NCBI GenBank assembly: GCA_947495295.1
Contig: CANLYJ010000010.1
Span: forward strand, 1 to 64,000
Source: an uncultured Paracoccaceae bacterium
GTDB lineage: Bacteria > Pseudomonadota > Alphaproteobacteria > Rhodobacterales > Rhodobacteraceae
Direction: 5' to 3'
DNA length: 64,000 nucleotides
The first letter of the stretch is position 1. The number at the start of each line of letters is the position of its first letter. The position numbers were made by a program, and so were the translations under genes. This document shows, piece after piece, positions 17,669-26,066 of the stretch. The notes under the pieces are model-generated. The model saw only the letters and a list, made by a program, of their open reading frames with translations. It had not been told where the DNA came from and did not search any database.

Positions 17669-18259
17669 GTGAATTTACACGTGCATATTGAACAGACAGA
17701 TTTAGAGGGTGTTTTCATCCTCACGCCGCAGCGTTTTGGGGATACCCGCGGTTTTTTCAGTGAAAGTTGGAACCGTCAGCGGATGGCAGATGCCGGGTTC
17801 GATTACGACTGGGTGCAGGACAATCATTCGCTCTCTGCCCAGGTTGGTACGGTACGCGGTTTGCATTGCCAGACCCCGCCGCACGCCCAGGACAAGCTGG
17901 TCCGCTGTGGCCGTGGCGCCTTGTTCGATGTGGCTGTCGATATCCGCAAAGGATCCCCCAGTTACGGCCAATGGGTCGGCGTTGATCTGACATTTGAAAA
18001 TGGTCGGCAGCTTTTGGTTCCGGCGGGGTTCCTGCATGGGTTTGTCACCCGCGCCCCCGATACCGAGATCATCTATAAATGTTCCGATAATTACGCCCCC
18101 GATTGTGACCGTGCCGTCCGGTTTGACAGCCCCGAGATCGGGATCGACTGGGGGTTGGACGCCCCCGCCATCCTGTCCGACAAGGATCGCAACGCCCCGA
18201 CCCTGTCCCAGTTCGACAGTCCTTTTACCTATGAAGCCCCAACAAAGGAGCCATCATGA
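17669..18259 (+). CDS. rfbC: dTDP-4-dehydrorhamnose 3,5-epimerase
   Basis: A 196-residue cupin enzyme, third step of dTDP-L-rhamnose synthesis. RmlC hallmarks: [41 protein letters not shown] with the catalytic His, and [13 protein letters not shown]. The start is GTG 17669, preceded by GGAAGTG at good spacing; a second GTG at 17681 lacks a ribosome binding site. It opens the order rfbC-rfbB-rfbD-rfbA, each gene overlapping the next by four bases. The 180-bp gap to the divergent ATPase gene holds a TTGACG at 17614 but no clear -10, so I do not call a promoter. Confidence 0.93.
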   Translation: MNLHVHIEQTDLEGVFILTPQRFGDTRGFFSESWNRQRMADAGFDYDWVQDNHSLSAQVGTVRGLHCQTPPHAQDKLVRCGRGALFDVAVDIRKGSPSYGQWVGVDLTFENGRQLLVPAGFLHGFVTRAPDTEIIYKCSDNYAPDCDRAVRFDSPEIGIDWGLDAPAILSDKDRNAPTLSQFDSPFTYEAPTKEPS

Positions 18260-19299
18260 AACTGCTTGTCACCGGGGGGGCAGGTTTTATCGGCTCTGCC
18301 GTGGTCCGTCTGGCGGTGGCCCGGGGGCATCATGTTATCAATCTGGATGCGCTGACCTATGCGGCCTGTCTGGACAATGTCGCCGCGGTTGCCGACAGCC
18401 CGCTTTATGATTTTGTGCAGGCCGATATTCGTGACCGCCCTGCCCTGGATGCTGCCTTTGCCACCTATCAGCCCGACGCAGTGATGCATCTGGCCGCAGA
18501 AAGCCATGTGGACAGGTCCATTGACGGCCCCGGCGATTTCATCGCCACCAATATCACCGGCACCTATAACATGCTGGAAGCCGCGCGCAGCTATTGGGTG
18601 CAGGCCGGTAAGCCCGATACATTCCGTTTTCATCATATTTCTACGGATGAGGTGTTTGGCAGCCTTGGCCCGACCGGCCAGTTTTCCGAAGATACCCCCT
18701 ATGATCCGCGCAGCCCCTATTCGGCCTCCAAAGCCTCAAGCGATCATCTGGTGCGGGCCTGGGCGGAAACCTATGGCCTACCTGTTGTTCTGACCAATTG
18801 TTCCAATAATTACGGCCCTTACCATTTCCCTGAAAAGCTGATCCCGGTGGTGATCCTGAATGCGTTGGCGGGCAAACCCCTGCCGATCTATGGCGACGGG
18901 TCCAATATACGGGACTGGCTTTATGTCGAAGACCATGCCGATGCGCTGTTGCTGGTGGTGCAAAAGGGGCAATTGGGCCGGTCGTATAATATCGGCGGCG
19001 AGAATGAGCGCAGCAATCTGGAACTGGTGCAGACCCTTTGCGGGATCCTTGATGAGCTGCGTCCGAAGAATGCCGGATCGTACGCGGATCAGATCACATT
19101 TGTCACCGACCGCCCCGGTCACGATGCCCGCTATGCCATCGACCCATCCCGGATGCGCGATGAACTGGGCTGGCGCCCGTCGGTCACCGTCGAAGAAGGG
19201 CTGCGTCTGACCGTGCAATGGTATCTGGACAATGAAAAATGGTGGCGTGCCCTGCAGCAGCGCCATGGGGTGGGCGAACGGCTTGGGGTTGGATCGTGA
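18256..19299 (+). CDS. rfbB: dTDP-glucose 4,6-dehydratase
   Basis: A 347-residue extended SDR, second step of dTDP-L-rhamnose synthesis. It has the NAD-binding [17 protein letters not shown], the LDALTYA strand, the catalytic HISTDEVFG (Thr-Asp-Glu), [15 protein letters not shown] (Tyr-x-x-x-Lys) and [17 protein letters not shown], a full RmlB signature. Its length is normal for the family. The start ATGA overlaps the rfbC stop. Next to repA-parAB modules this operon is characteristic of roseobacter biofilm plasmids. Confidence 0.95.
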   Translation: MKLLVTGGAGFIGSAVVRLAVARGHHVINLDALTYAACLDNVAAVADSPLYDFVQADIRDRPALDAAFATYQPDAVMHLAAESHVDRSIDGPGDFIATNITGTYNMLEAARSYWVQAGKPDTFRFHHISTDEVFGSLGPTGQFSEDTPYDPRSPYSASKASSDHLVRAWAETYGLPVVLTNCSNNYGPYHFPEKLIPVVILNALAGKPLPIYGDGSNIRDWLYVEDHADALLLVVQKGQLGRSYNIGGENERSNLELVQTLCGILDELRPKNAGSYADQITFVTDRPGHDARYAIDPSRMRDELGWRPSVTVEEGLRLTVQWYLDNEKWWRALQQRHGVGERLGVGS

Positions 19300-20165
19300 A
19301 GGCACTGGTTTTTGGCACAACCGGCCAATTGGCAAGGGAACTGGCCCGCAGGGCTGGTCCGGAAATCACGCTGGACATGTATGGCCGCGATATGGCTGAT
19401 TTCACCGACCCGGCAGCCTGCGCCGCATTAGTCGCGGCAAGTGATGCCGATGTGGTGATCAACGCCGTGGCCTATACCGCCGTGGACAAGGCCGAGGACG
19501 AAGAAGCACTGGCCACCCTGATCAACGCCACCACCCCCACGGCCATTGCCCATGCCGCAGCGGCCCGCCGCCTGCCATTTGTGCATGTCTCGACCGATTA
19601 CGTGTTTGACGGGTCCGGGGACCAGCCATGGGTGCCTGACGCCCCTACAGCGCCGCTGGGGGCCTATGGGCGCAGCAAACTGGCCGGCGAGGCGGGGATT
19701 ACCGCCGCGGGCGGTCCCCATGCCATTCTGCGCACGTCCTGGGTGGTATCGGCCCATGGCCGGAATTTCGTGAAAACCATGCGTCAGCTGGGGCAAAGCC
19801 GCGACCGGTTGACCATTGTGGCCGATCAGATCGGCGGGCCAACCCCGGCGGCTGCATTGGCCGATGCCTGTCTGGCCGCCGCTGCGGGGCTGCTGGCCGA
19901 TCCGGGCAAGGCGAGCATCTATCATCTGGCGGGGCACCCTGATGTCAGTTGGGCCGATTTCGCACGCGAAATTTTTGCACAAAGCGGGATCAGTTGCACG
20001 GTGACGGATATCCCGTCCAGCGATTATCCGACCCCGGCCGCGCGGCCTTTGAATTCCCGGTTGGATTGTGCTGCATTCGAACAGGCTTTTGGCCTGCCCC
20101 GCCCCGATTGGCGGCAAGGCCTGCGTGACATTCTGAACGATCTGGAAAAGGGGACGCCATCATGA
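19296..20165 (+). CDS. rfbD: dTDP-4-dehydrorhamnose reductase
   Basis: A 289-residue SDR, last step of dTDP-L-rhamnose synthesis. It has the N-terminal [15 protein letters not shown] dinucleotide loop, [29 protein letters not shown], and YGRSKLAGE containing Tyr-x-x-x-Lys. The start is GTG 19296, overlapping the rfbB TGA in a GTGA arrangement; the open frame upstream from 19239 lies inside rfbB and is not needed. Length agrees with RmlD proteins. Confidence 0.93.
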   Translation: MKALVFGTTGQLARELARRAGPEITLDMYGRDMADFTDPAACAALVAASDADVVINAVAYTAVDKAEDEEALATLINATTPTAIAHAAAARRLPFVHVSTDYVFDGSGDQPWVPDAPTAPLGAYGRSKLAGEAGITAAGGPHAILRTSWVVSAHGRNFVKTMRQLGQSRDRLTIVADQIGGPTPAAALADACLAAAAGLLADPGKASIYHLAGHPDVSWADFAREIFAQSGISCTVTDIPSSDYPTPAARPLNSRLDCAAFEQAFGLPRPDWRQGLRDILNDLEKGTPS

Positions 20166-21028
20166 CAAGCCGCAAAGGCATTATTCTGGCAGGCGGATCC
20201 GGCACCCGGCTTTATCCGATCACATTGGGTGTCTCAAAACAGCTTTTGCCGATCTATGACAAGCCGATGATCTATTACCCGCTGACCGCCCTGATGCTGG
20301 CGGGCATCCGCGAGATTGCGGTGATCACCACGCCGCAGGATCAGGACCAGTTCCAGCGGATGCTGGGCGATGGATCACAGTTCGGAATATCGTTGACTTA
20401 TATCGCCCAGCCATCACCCGACGGGCTGGCGCAGGCCTTCATCCTGGCCGAGGATTTTCTGGCAGGCGCACCATCGGCCCTGGTGCTGGGCGACAATATC
20501 TTTTTCGGGCACGGGCTGCCGGAACTGATGGAAGCCGCCGATGGGCAGGCCGTGGGCGCCACCGTCTTTGGCTATCAGGTGGTGGACCCAGAACGCTATG
20601 GCGTGGTGGATTTTGATGAAAATGGCACCGTGCGCGGGATCGTTGAAAAGCCGGATGTGCCGCCATCAAATCATGCGGTTACCGGGCTATATTTCGTGGA
20701 TGGCACCGCCCCTGAAAAGGCACGCGCAGTCACCCCATCGGACCGGGGAGAGTTGGAAATCACATCCCTGCTGGAGATGTATCTGGCCGAAGGCAGCCTG
20801 ACCGTGCAGCGCATGGGCCGTGGCTATGCCTGGCTGGATACCGGCACCCATGCCAGCCTGCTGGATGCGGGCAATTTCGTGCGCACCATCGAAGAACGGC
20901 AAGGCCAGCAGATCGGCAGCCCCGAAGAGGTGGCATTCTATCTGGGCTGGATCAGCCGCGATGATCTGACCCGCGAGGCGCAGAAATACGCCAAGAATGC
21001 CTATGGCACCTATCTGGACAAGCTGTGA
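20162..21028 (+). CDS. rfbA: Glucose-1-phosphate thymidylyltransferase
   Basis: A 288-residue nucleotidyltransferase, first step of dTDP-L-rhamnose synthesis. Signatures are [16 protein letters not shown] near the N terminus, [46 protein letters not shown] and [16 protein letters not shown], all typical of RmlA. It is the fourth gene of the coupled operon (ATGA overlap with rfbD). A 36-bp gap separates it from galE, which is probably cotranscribed. Confidence 0.95.
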   Translation: MTSRKGIILAGGSGTRLYPITLGVSKQLLPIYDKPMIYYPLTALMLAGIREIAVITTPQDQDQFQRMLGDGSQFGISLTYIAQPSPDGLAQAFILAEDFLAGAPSALVLGDNIFFGHGLPELMEAADGQAVGATVFGYQVVDPERYGVVDFDENGTVRGIVEKPDVPPSNHAVTGLYFVDGTAPEKARAVTPSDRGELEITSLLEMYLAEGSLTVQRMGRGYAWLDTGTHASLLDAGNFVRTIEERQGQQIGSPEEVAFYLGWISRDDLTREAQKYAKNAYGTYLDKL

Positions 21029-21064
21029 CATGAGCGACTATGCGATGAGATTACGGGGGCTGCC

Positions 21065-22078
21065 ATGCGTGTTCTACTGACCGGCGGGGCGGGCTATATC
21101 GGCAGCCACACGCTGTTGCAGCTGCTGCAGAAAGAAAACGAAGCGCTGGTCTTTGACAATTTCTCCAACAGCTCCCCCGAGGCGCTGCGCCGGGTCAAAC
21201 AGCTGGCCAACCGGGATTTTGCGATTTGCGATGGTGATATCCGCGACGCCGATAGCTTGGATGAAGCATTCCGGGATTTCCGCCCTGAAGCGGTGATCCA
21301 TTTCGCCGGGCTGAAGGCGGTGGGCGAGTCAAACGAAAAACCGCTGGAATACTACGGCCAGAATGTTTCCGGCACGATTGCATTGCTGGGGGCCATGCAG
21401 CGCCATGGCTGTGCGCGGATCGTCTTTTCATCCTCGGCCACGGTTTACGGTGAATCCAAATACCTGCCCTATGATGAAGACCATCCTTTGCAGCCCACCA
21501 ACCCCTATGGGCGCACCAAATATTTTATCGAGGAGATTATCCGCGACTGGGTCACATCCTGGCCCGCGGCCAGCGCGGTGCTGCTGCGTTACTTCAACCC
21601 GGTTGGGGCCCATCCATCAGGCCGCATTGGTGAGGACCCCCAGGCCATTCCCAACAACCTTGTGCCCTACATATCGCAGGTGGCCGTGGGTCGGCTTGCC
21701 CAGCTGAGCGTCTATGGCGACGATTACGACACCCGCGATGGCACCGGCGAACGCGACTATGTGCATGTTGATGATCTGGCCGCCGCACATCTGGCCGCTG
21801 TTCAGTTTTCCGCCCGGACCCGCGGTTGCGAGGCGATCAATATCGGCACCGGCCGTGGCGCGACCGTTCTGGAAATGGTGCGCGCCTTTGAAAAAGCCGC
21901 TGACCGGCCCGTGCCCTTGCGCATCACAGCACGACGCGACGGTGATGTGGCGCGCAGCCTGGCGGCGACGGCAAAAGCCAAACAGCTTTTGAACTGGGAA
22001 GCCCAATATGACATTGATGATATGTGCCAATCCACCTGGCACTGGCAGTCATCCAATCCGAACGGCTATACGGATTAA
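21065..22078 (+). CDS. galE: UDP-glucose 4-epimerase
   Basis: A 337-residue extended SDR. The NAD-binding motif VLLTGGAGYIGSHTLLQLL is at the N terminus. HFAGLKAVGESNEKPLEYY, SSSATVYGE and NPYGRTKYFIEEI (Tyr-x-x-x-Lys) are GalE-specific blocks, and YFNPVGAHPSG matches the substrate-binding loop. It interconverts UDP-glucose and UDP-galactose and so supplies UDP-galactose for EPS. It is the last gene of the rml cluster and converges on parB; a shared hairpin terminator and a parS-like site lie between them. Confidence 0.93.
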   Translation: MRVLLTGGAGYIGSHTLLQLLQKENEALVFDNFSNSSPEALRRVKQLANRDFAICDGDIRDADSLDEAFRDFRPEAVIHFAGLKAVGESNEKPLEYYGQNVSGTIALLGAMQRHGCARIVFSSSATVYGESKYLPYDEDHPLQPTNPYGRTKYFIEEIIRDWVTSWPAASAVLLRYFNPVGAHPSGRIGEDPQAIPNNLVPYISQVAVGRLAQLSVYGDDYDTRDGTGERDYVHVDDLAAAHLAAVQFSARTRGCEAINIGTGRGATVLEMVRAFEKAADRPVPLRITARRDGDVARSLAATAKAKQLLNWEAQYDIDDMCQSTWHWQSSNPNGYTD

Positions 22079-22081
22079 GTG

Positions 22082-22095
22082 TTTCGCATGCGAAA
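22082..22095. other. parS-like palindrome, copy 1
   Basis: TTTCGCATGCGAAA is a perfect 14-bp palindrome located between galE and the 3' end of parB. An identical copy lies at 23105-23118 upstream of parB; both are preceded by G and followed by A. Placement on both sides of parB and near-invariance point to the centromere bound by ParB. Confidence 0.8.
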
Positions 22096-22131
22096 AAAAT
22101 CGTCTAATTAATTGAAAAATAACGATTTTTT
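22094..22131. terminator. Bidirectional terminator between galE and parB
   Basis: AAAAAATCGT and ACGATTTTTT form a perfect 10-bp stem with an 18-base AT-rich loop. Read in either direction the stem ends in a run of T, so it can stop both galE and parB transcripts. It begins inside parS-like copy 1 and touches the parB stop codon. Confidence 0.7.
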
Positions 22132-23083
22132 ATAAATCCAGCAACCACTTTCGCAAGGCATCCTGCAATGCCGGCGTGACCTGTTTGCCAGATAGTGTAA
22201 CCTTTTCCGGGCTGGCCTGCCATGTGATCCCCGGGATCAGTTCCTGGCTGGCGGGTGCTGTGGCCTTGGCCGGGCGCAAGGCCGCATCCAGCACCTGACG
22301 TTCTGCGGTAGCATCTTGCGGATCTGCGCGGTTCAGGACCTTACGCAGCCGCGAAGCAAAGCCTTTCTCGGCCACTAGCGCCGCTGCCAGTTTCAGCCCG
22401 AGCTTTTCAGGGATCGCTGCGGGAAAGCGCAGGTCATCAGCCAATGCGGCGTGGATACCAAGGAAAGCCACGATCTTGGACCGTTTCGGCGCGGGGGCGG
22501 ATGCAAACAGCGCATGCACCGCTTTCTTGGCATTGGGGTAGATGCCCAGCCCTGCCGCCTCTGCCGCCAGTCGCGCCCGCTCATAGAATGACAGATCGGC
22601 CCGGATCTCGTTTTCCTCGACCATCGCCAGATAGCTGTCAGCCGCCGAGCCAATGGGTTTGACCAAGGCCTGTATGCGGGCGAACCGGTCCTCTCCGGTC
22701 TCTGCCAGCAGGTCCTGCAAAGCGGTCAGGCGGCGGAACCCGGAGATCAACCCATAGGCGCCCTGCCCCAGATCAACCACTTCTATCGGTGTTTGTTGGC
22801 CCCGCGCCAGCAGACTGCTACGCAGCGCATCCATTTCTGTGGCATCAAGGGCGATCCGGTCCCGCACCAGATGATCCAGTTTGATGGCCGCTAGCGGCAA
22901 AGCCTGCACCATGCGCCCTTCGCTGCGGGCGCTGTGCAGTTCTGCGCTGACCTCTGCCAAGGCGGCATGGCTGGCCGCTTCACCGGCGACCTGTGCGATG
23001 GGCGGGCGGTTGGTGGATACCGGCGACACATCCGGCATATCGGGCAGCATCGTGGGCGGTGTCAGGCGTTTGCGTTTGGCCAT
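22130..23083 (-). CDS. parB: ParB-family plasmid partition protein
   Basis: A 317-residue DNA-binding partition protein. The N-terminal half has the ParB/Srx-like block (LDHLVRDRIALDATEMDALRS, RGQQTPIEVVDLGQGAYGLISGFRRLTAL), including G-x-R-R-x-x-A/T-like residues of the CTPase/nuclease fold. A helix-turn-helix region follows at about residues 165-230. Family knowledge: it binds parS and, with ParA, segregates low-copy plasmids. It lies 54 bp downstream of parA, with a parS-like palindrome in that gap and another after its stop. Roseobacter RepA-type replicons use exactly this parAB pair next to a divergent repA. Confidence 0.9.
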   Translation of the reverse strand: MAKRKRLTPPTMLPDMPDVSPVSTNRPPIAQVAGEAASHAALAEVSAELHSARSEGRMVQALPLAAIKLDHLVRDRIALDATEMDALRSSLLARGQQTPIEVVDLGQGAYGLISGFRRLTALQDLLAETGEDRFARIQALVKPIGSAADSYLAMVEENEIRADLSFYERARLAAEAAGLGIYPNAKKAVHALFASAPAPKRSKIVAFLGIHAALADDLRFPAAIPEKLGLKLAAALVAEKGFASRLRKVLNRADPQDATAERQVLDAALRPAKATAPASQELIPGITWQASPEKVTLSGKQVTPALQDALRKWLLDL

Positions 23084-23104
23084 GGCGGGGTCCTGTCAAA
23101 AAAG

Positions 23105-23118
23105 TTTCGCATGCGAAA
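23105..23118. other. parS-like palindrome, copy 2
   Basis: TTTCGCATGCGAAA, identical to the copy at 22082-22095, lies in the 54-bp gap between parA and parB, 22 bp upstream of the parB start. Here it could act both as centromere and as an operator for ParB autoregulation (inference). Confidence 0.8.
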
Positions 23119-23137
23119 ATATTACCAATGCGCGCGC

Positions 23138-24523
23138 TTATTCCGCCGCTTGCAGGCTGGCGATTTCATCGCGTCGCCATGTTCCCAGCAACAGCTTTTT
23201 AAACGCCGCATAGGTTTCATCAAAGGTCGCGCGCCCGCGGGCATAGGTGTCGCGGTTGAAGTCACGGTAATCGGCTTCATAGATCCCATTCACGCTTTCA
23301 CCTGCTTGCCCGATCAGGGCGGTGAAATCCTGCCGGTAAGGCGACAGGGTGCGGCCCAGATAGGCCTGCATCAACCCGGCCATTTCAGCCTGCTGGCTGC
23401 CATCATAGCGGGTGATCACCGTGCGCACCGCATCCCATGCAAACCCCATCTCGGGCCGGCCCAAGGCGCGGGCGGCGGTGTTTTCACCATCCTCGATAGA
23501 GGCGAAAGTGGAATGCAACATGTCAAAGAACCGGCCCGTGCTGTCAAATTCCAGAAACGACGCGCCTTGCGGCACCAGCAGGATGTCGGCGGCCGCCAGC
23601 CCGTTGATCGTCAGATAGCCCAGGGCAGGGGGGGTATCGATGAAAATCAGATCGTAATCATCCAGCACCCCGTCATCGGCCAGAATATCGGTCAGCGCAT
23701 CCCAAAGCTTCCAACCGCGTGATTGCATCCGCCAGACGGGGATCTGGAATTCCGACCAGTAAAGGTTCAGCTGCGCCCCGATCAGATCGATATTGGGCCA
23801 ATGGGTGCCCTGGATCACATCCTGCGCCTTGACGCCCAAAGCCTCGGTCATGGTGTCATCAAGGGGCAGGGGGGCATCGCCCCGGTCCAGTCTGCGCTGA
23901 TTATCTGCCTGTAGGCTGCCTGCGTAATGCCGCGCCAGCAGGGGAAAAACCGTGGCCCATTCATCATCCACTTTGCCCCCAAAGATTGATGTCATTGATC
24001 CCTGACTGTCCAGATCAATCACCAGCACCTTATAGCCGTCCAGTGCCGCCGACATGGCCAGATGTGCGCCTGTGCTGGTCTTGCCAACCCCGCCTTTGAA
24101 ATTGGCCACGGCCGTGATCTTGGCGGGCAGGCCCTTGGGGCGATAGGGCAGATAGTCCTTGGATTTGGACCCTTCGGCGGCAAAGAAAGCGCGCAGGCGT
24201 AACACCTCATCCAGAGTGAACCATTTGGCGCCGCCATCCGTGTCACTATGGCCCTGGGGCAGGGTAGGGTTCTGGCGCAGGACACGGCGAAAATGGGCGG
24301 GGGCAACCGGGATCAGATAGCGAGTGATTTCCCATGTGGAAAACCGGCGCAGGGTTTTGCGGCCTGTTTCATCCAGACCCCGACTGGCCAGATCGGCCCT
24401 GCCCCGCCGATAGTTTTCGGCCAATGCGGCGAAACTTGCCGTTGTCATCGGCTCTGACAGCTCAGCCATTGACTGATCCGGTGAAAGCCCAAAATATGGG
24501 GGTGGTTGATCTGCCTGTGTCAT
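23138..24523 (-). CDS. parA: ParA-family plasmid partition ATPase with N-terminal DNA-binding extension
   Basis: A 461-residue protein, the long type Ia form of ParA. Residues 1-130 form an extension with a predicted MerR-like helix-turn-helix (STWEITRYLIPVAPAHFRRVLRQ, then FTLDEVLRLRAFF) used for operator binding. The ATPase domain has a deviant Walker A, ANFKGGVGKTSTGAHLAMSA near residue 140, then VLVIDLDSQGSMT (Walker A') and DLIFIDTPPALGYL (Walker B). Family knowledge: ATP-dependent segregation with ParB and autorepression. It is divergent from repA; a strong -10 hexamer lies 30 bp upstream. Confidence 0.92.
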   Translation of the reverse strand: MTQADQPPPYFGLSPDQSMAELSEPMTTASFAALAENYRRGRADLASRGLDETGRKTLRRFSTWEITRYLIPVAPAHFRRVLRQNPTLPQGHSDTDGGAKWFTLDEVLRLRAFFAAEGSKSKDYLPYRPKGLPAKITAVANFKGGVGKTSTGAHLAMSAALDGYKVLVIDLDSQGSMTSIFGGKVDDEWATVFPLLARHYAGSLQADNQRRLDRGDAPLPLDDTMTEALGVKAQDVIQGTHWPNIDLIGAQLNLYWSEFQIPVWRMQSRGWKLWDALTDILADDGVLDDYDLIFIDTPPALGYLTINGLAAADILLVPQGASFLEFDSTGRFFDMLHSTFASIEDGENTAARALGRPEMGFAWDAVRTVITRYDGSQQAEMAGLMQAYLGRTLSPYRQDFTALIGQAGESVNGIYEADYRDFNRDTYARGRATFDETYAAFKKLLLGTWRRDEIASLQAAE

Positions 24524-24552
24524 GATCTGCCCTGATATACCGTGTTTTCCTC

Positions 24553-24581
24553 ATTATACCGAAAAACGTGTTACATGAAAG
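24553..24581 (-). promoter_or_regulatory. Predicted sigma-70 promoter of parA
   Basis: On the minus strand a perfect TATAAT (24558-24553) is preceded at 17 bp by CTTTCA (24581-24576), a 3-of-6 match to TTGACA. The parA start codon lies 30 bp downstream, giving a short leader. The similar segments ACCGTGTTTTCC and ACCGAAAAACGTG around the -10 may be an operator. Confidence 0.5.
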
Positions 24582-24768
24582 AAAAACCGTATCCTCCCTT
24601 TCCTTTTCTCAGCAAATTCAAGAGGTTTTATAGTGTGATATCGCTGGAGATGTTGAGCTGAGCTGATTTTTTACTGTTAAATTCAGTTATTAATTAGTTA
24701 CGGGGCTATCAGATTTTGGATAAGCATTTGTTTTTTTTTATAAAACGGTTCTCGCCTTTAACAAAGAT

Positions 24769-24840
24769 GACTCTGATACCACGATAAAGCGACTCTGAAC
24801 CCCCGAGCAACTGACTCTGATCCCCCGATCCCGGACTCGA
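24769..24840 (+). repeat. oriV iterons, 22-bp period
   Basis: GACTCTGA begins at 24769, 24791 and 24813, i.e. two exact 22-bp steps, and a degenerate GACTCGA begins at 24834. The rest of each unit is C/G-rich and partly conserved (second and third share CCCCCGA). Three and a half direct repeats upstream of the initiator gene are consistent with RepA-binding iterons. Confidence 0.75.
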
Positions 24841-24849
24841 CCCGTGGCC

Positions 24850-24858
24850 TGTGGATAA
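24850..24858 (-). promoter_or_regulatory. DnaA box in oriV
   Basis: TGTGGATAA on the plus strand is the complement of the perfect consensus TTATCCACA. It lies 10 bp after the last iteron unit and 56 bp before repA. Confidence 0.7.
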
Positions 24859-24914
24859 CTATGCTGGGTGTCAATGAAACGACGAATCCCAAAAAATGGG
24901 ATCGGAGCAGGTAA

Positions 24915-25892
24915 ATGGCAGTGGCAGGCAGGCTATCCGGGCAAACCGGAGATTTCTTTGTGTGTGATTTTTTTGCACCCAACCCCAAACATGATTTGGC
25001 GTCGATGGAGCATCCGCTCTTTTCGCTTTCGACACGGCCCGACAGGCGCATCCTGAACTACACCCATAATGATGCAGAGGTCACGGTGACCCCGTCGGTG
25101 AAAGGCCGGGCCACCATCTTTGACGCGGATATCCTGATCTTTTGCATCAGCCAGTTGATGGCGGCGATCAATGCAGGCCGAAAGACCGCCCGCACCCTGA
25201 CCCTGACGGCCCATGATCTGTTGCTGGCCACAGGGCGTGAAACCAGTGGTGACAGTTACCGCCGGTTGCGTGATGCGTTCGAACGGCTCGCAGGCACCCG
25301 GATCACCACCAATATCGTGACGGGTGACAAGGAGGTGACCAGCGGGTTTGGTCTGATCGAAGCCTGGGAGATTGTGCGCAAGACCCGCGCGGGTCGGATG
25401 GTCAGCGTGACGGTGACCTTGTCGGAATGGCTGTACCAGGCGGTGCTGTCGAAATCGGTGCTGACGCTGAGCCGGGATTACTTCACTTTGCGCAAACCGC
25501 TGGAGCGGCGGATTTACGAATTGGCGCGCAAACATTGCGGGCGGCAGCGGGTCTGGCGGGTGTCGGTTGAGGTGCTGTTGAAGAAATCGGGTTCGACCAG
25601 CCCGCGCCGGGTGTTCCGGGCGATGATGCGCGAGATGATCAAGGCAGACAAACTGCCCGATTATCAACTGACCGAATTGCCCGGCGATATCATCGAAGTC
25701 ACCGCGCGCGACAAGGACAGCCAGGTGATCGAACGCGGGCTGGCGCCTGATACGCTGGAACAGGGCAGGGCGCTGATACCGGGGGCGGATATCTATGCGC
25801 TGGAGGCCGCATGGCGCGCCGGGCTGACCCGGACGCCCGCCAATCCCGATCAGGCGTTTCTGGCCTGGCTGGCGACGGCACCGGATATGTGA
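24915..25892 (+). CDS. repA: Plasmid replication initiator RepA
   Basis: A 325-residue initiator of the replication protein A (RPA) family used by roseobacter RepA-type plasmids. Visible features are the conserved N-terminal FFVCDFFAPNPKHDLASMEHPLF, the region FDADILIFCISQL, and two winged-helix-like segments (ARTLTLTAHDLLLATGR; LSRDYFTLRKPLERRIYELARKHCG). Start ATG 24915 follows GGAGCAGG at ideal spacing. It is divergent from parA, with iterons and a DnaA box immediately upstream. Assignment to the RepA-I compatibility group is inference from the rhamnose-operon linkage and needs a phylogeny. Confidence 0.9.
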   Translation: MAVAGRLSGQTGDFFVCDFFAPNPKHDLASMEHPLFSLSTRPDRRILNYTHNDAEVTVTPSVKGRATIFDADILIFCISQLMAAINAGRKTARTLTLTAHDLLLATGRETSGDSYRRLRDAFERLAGTRITTNIVTGDKEVTSGFGLIEAWEIVRKTRAGRMVSVTVTLSEWLYQAVLSKSVLTLSRDYFTLRKPLERRIYELARKHCGRQRVWRVSVEVLLKKSGSTSPRRVFRAMMREMIKADKLPDYQLTELPGDIIEVTARDKDSQVIERGLAPDTLEQGRALIPGADIYALEAAWRAGLTRTPANPDQAFLAWLATAPDM

Positions 25893-25933
25893 TCGCCCCG
25901 CCGCTGCTGGCCAGGTTTCCATTTTCTTGGCGT

Positions 25934-25957
25934 TGGCTTCACGATAAAGCCACTATC
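25934..25957 (+). other. Hairpin and iteron-like sequence after repA
   Basis: TGGCTT and AAGCCA form a 6-bp stem around CACGATA, about 40 bp after the repA stop, with no T tract. The same site contains CACGATAAAGC, an 11-base exact match to part of the first oriV iteron, followed by a further partial match (CACT versus GACT). Confidence 0.35.
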
Positions 25958-26066
25958 ATGTTAAAGAGTGAGGCTGTATGAGCCGGGAAACGTGTTTTTA
26001 TCTTGATATATTTATTGCGGCACCGCGCCGATTTTTAACCAGCATTCTCCAGCAAGAGATCATGAC

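Larger units (their letters stand above)
24524..24914. other. Replication origin and divergent parA/repA control region
   Basis: This 391-bp gap holds, left to right: the parA promoter, an AT-rich tract of roughly 170 bp (about 24590-24760) suited to strand opening, an iteron block, and a perfect DnaA box just before repA. Iterons, DnaA box and AT-rich tract beside an initiator gene is the standard layout of an iteron-type oriV. Confidence 0.75.

Noticed and set aside
24933-25922. 329-residue minus-strand ORF
   Set aside because: Antisense to repA; Gln/Pro/His-rich composition is typical of a shadow frame.
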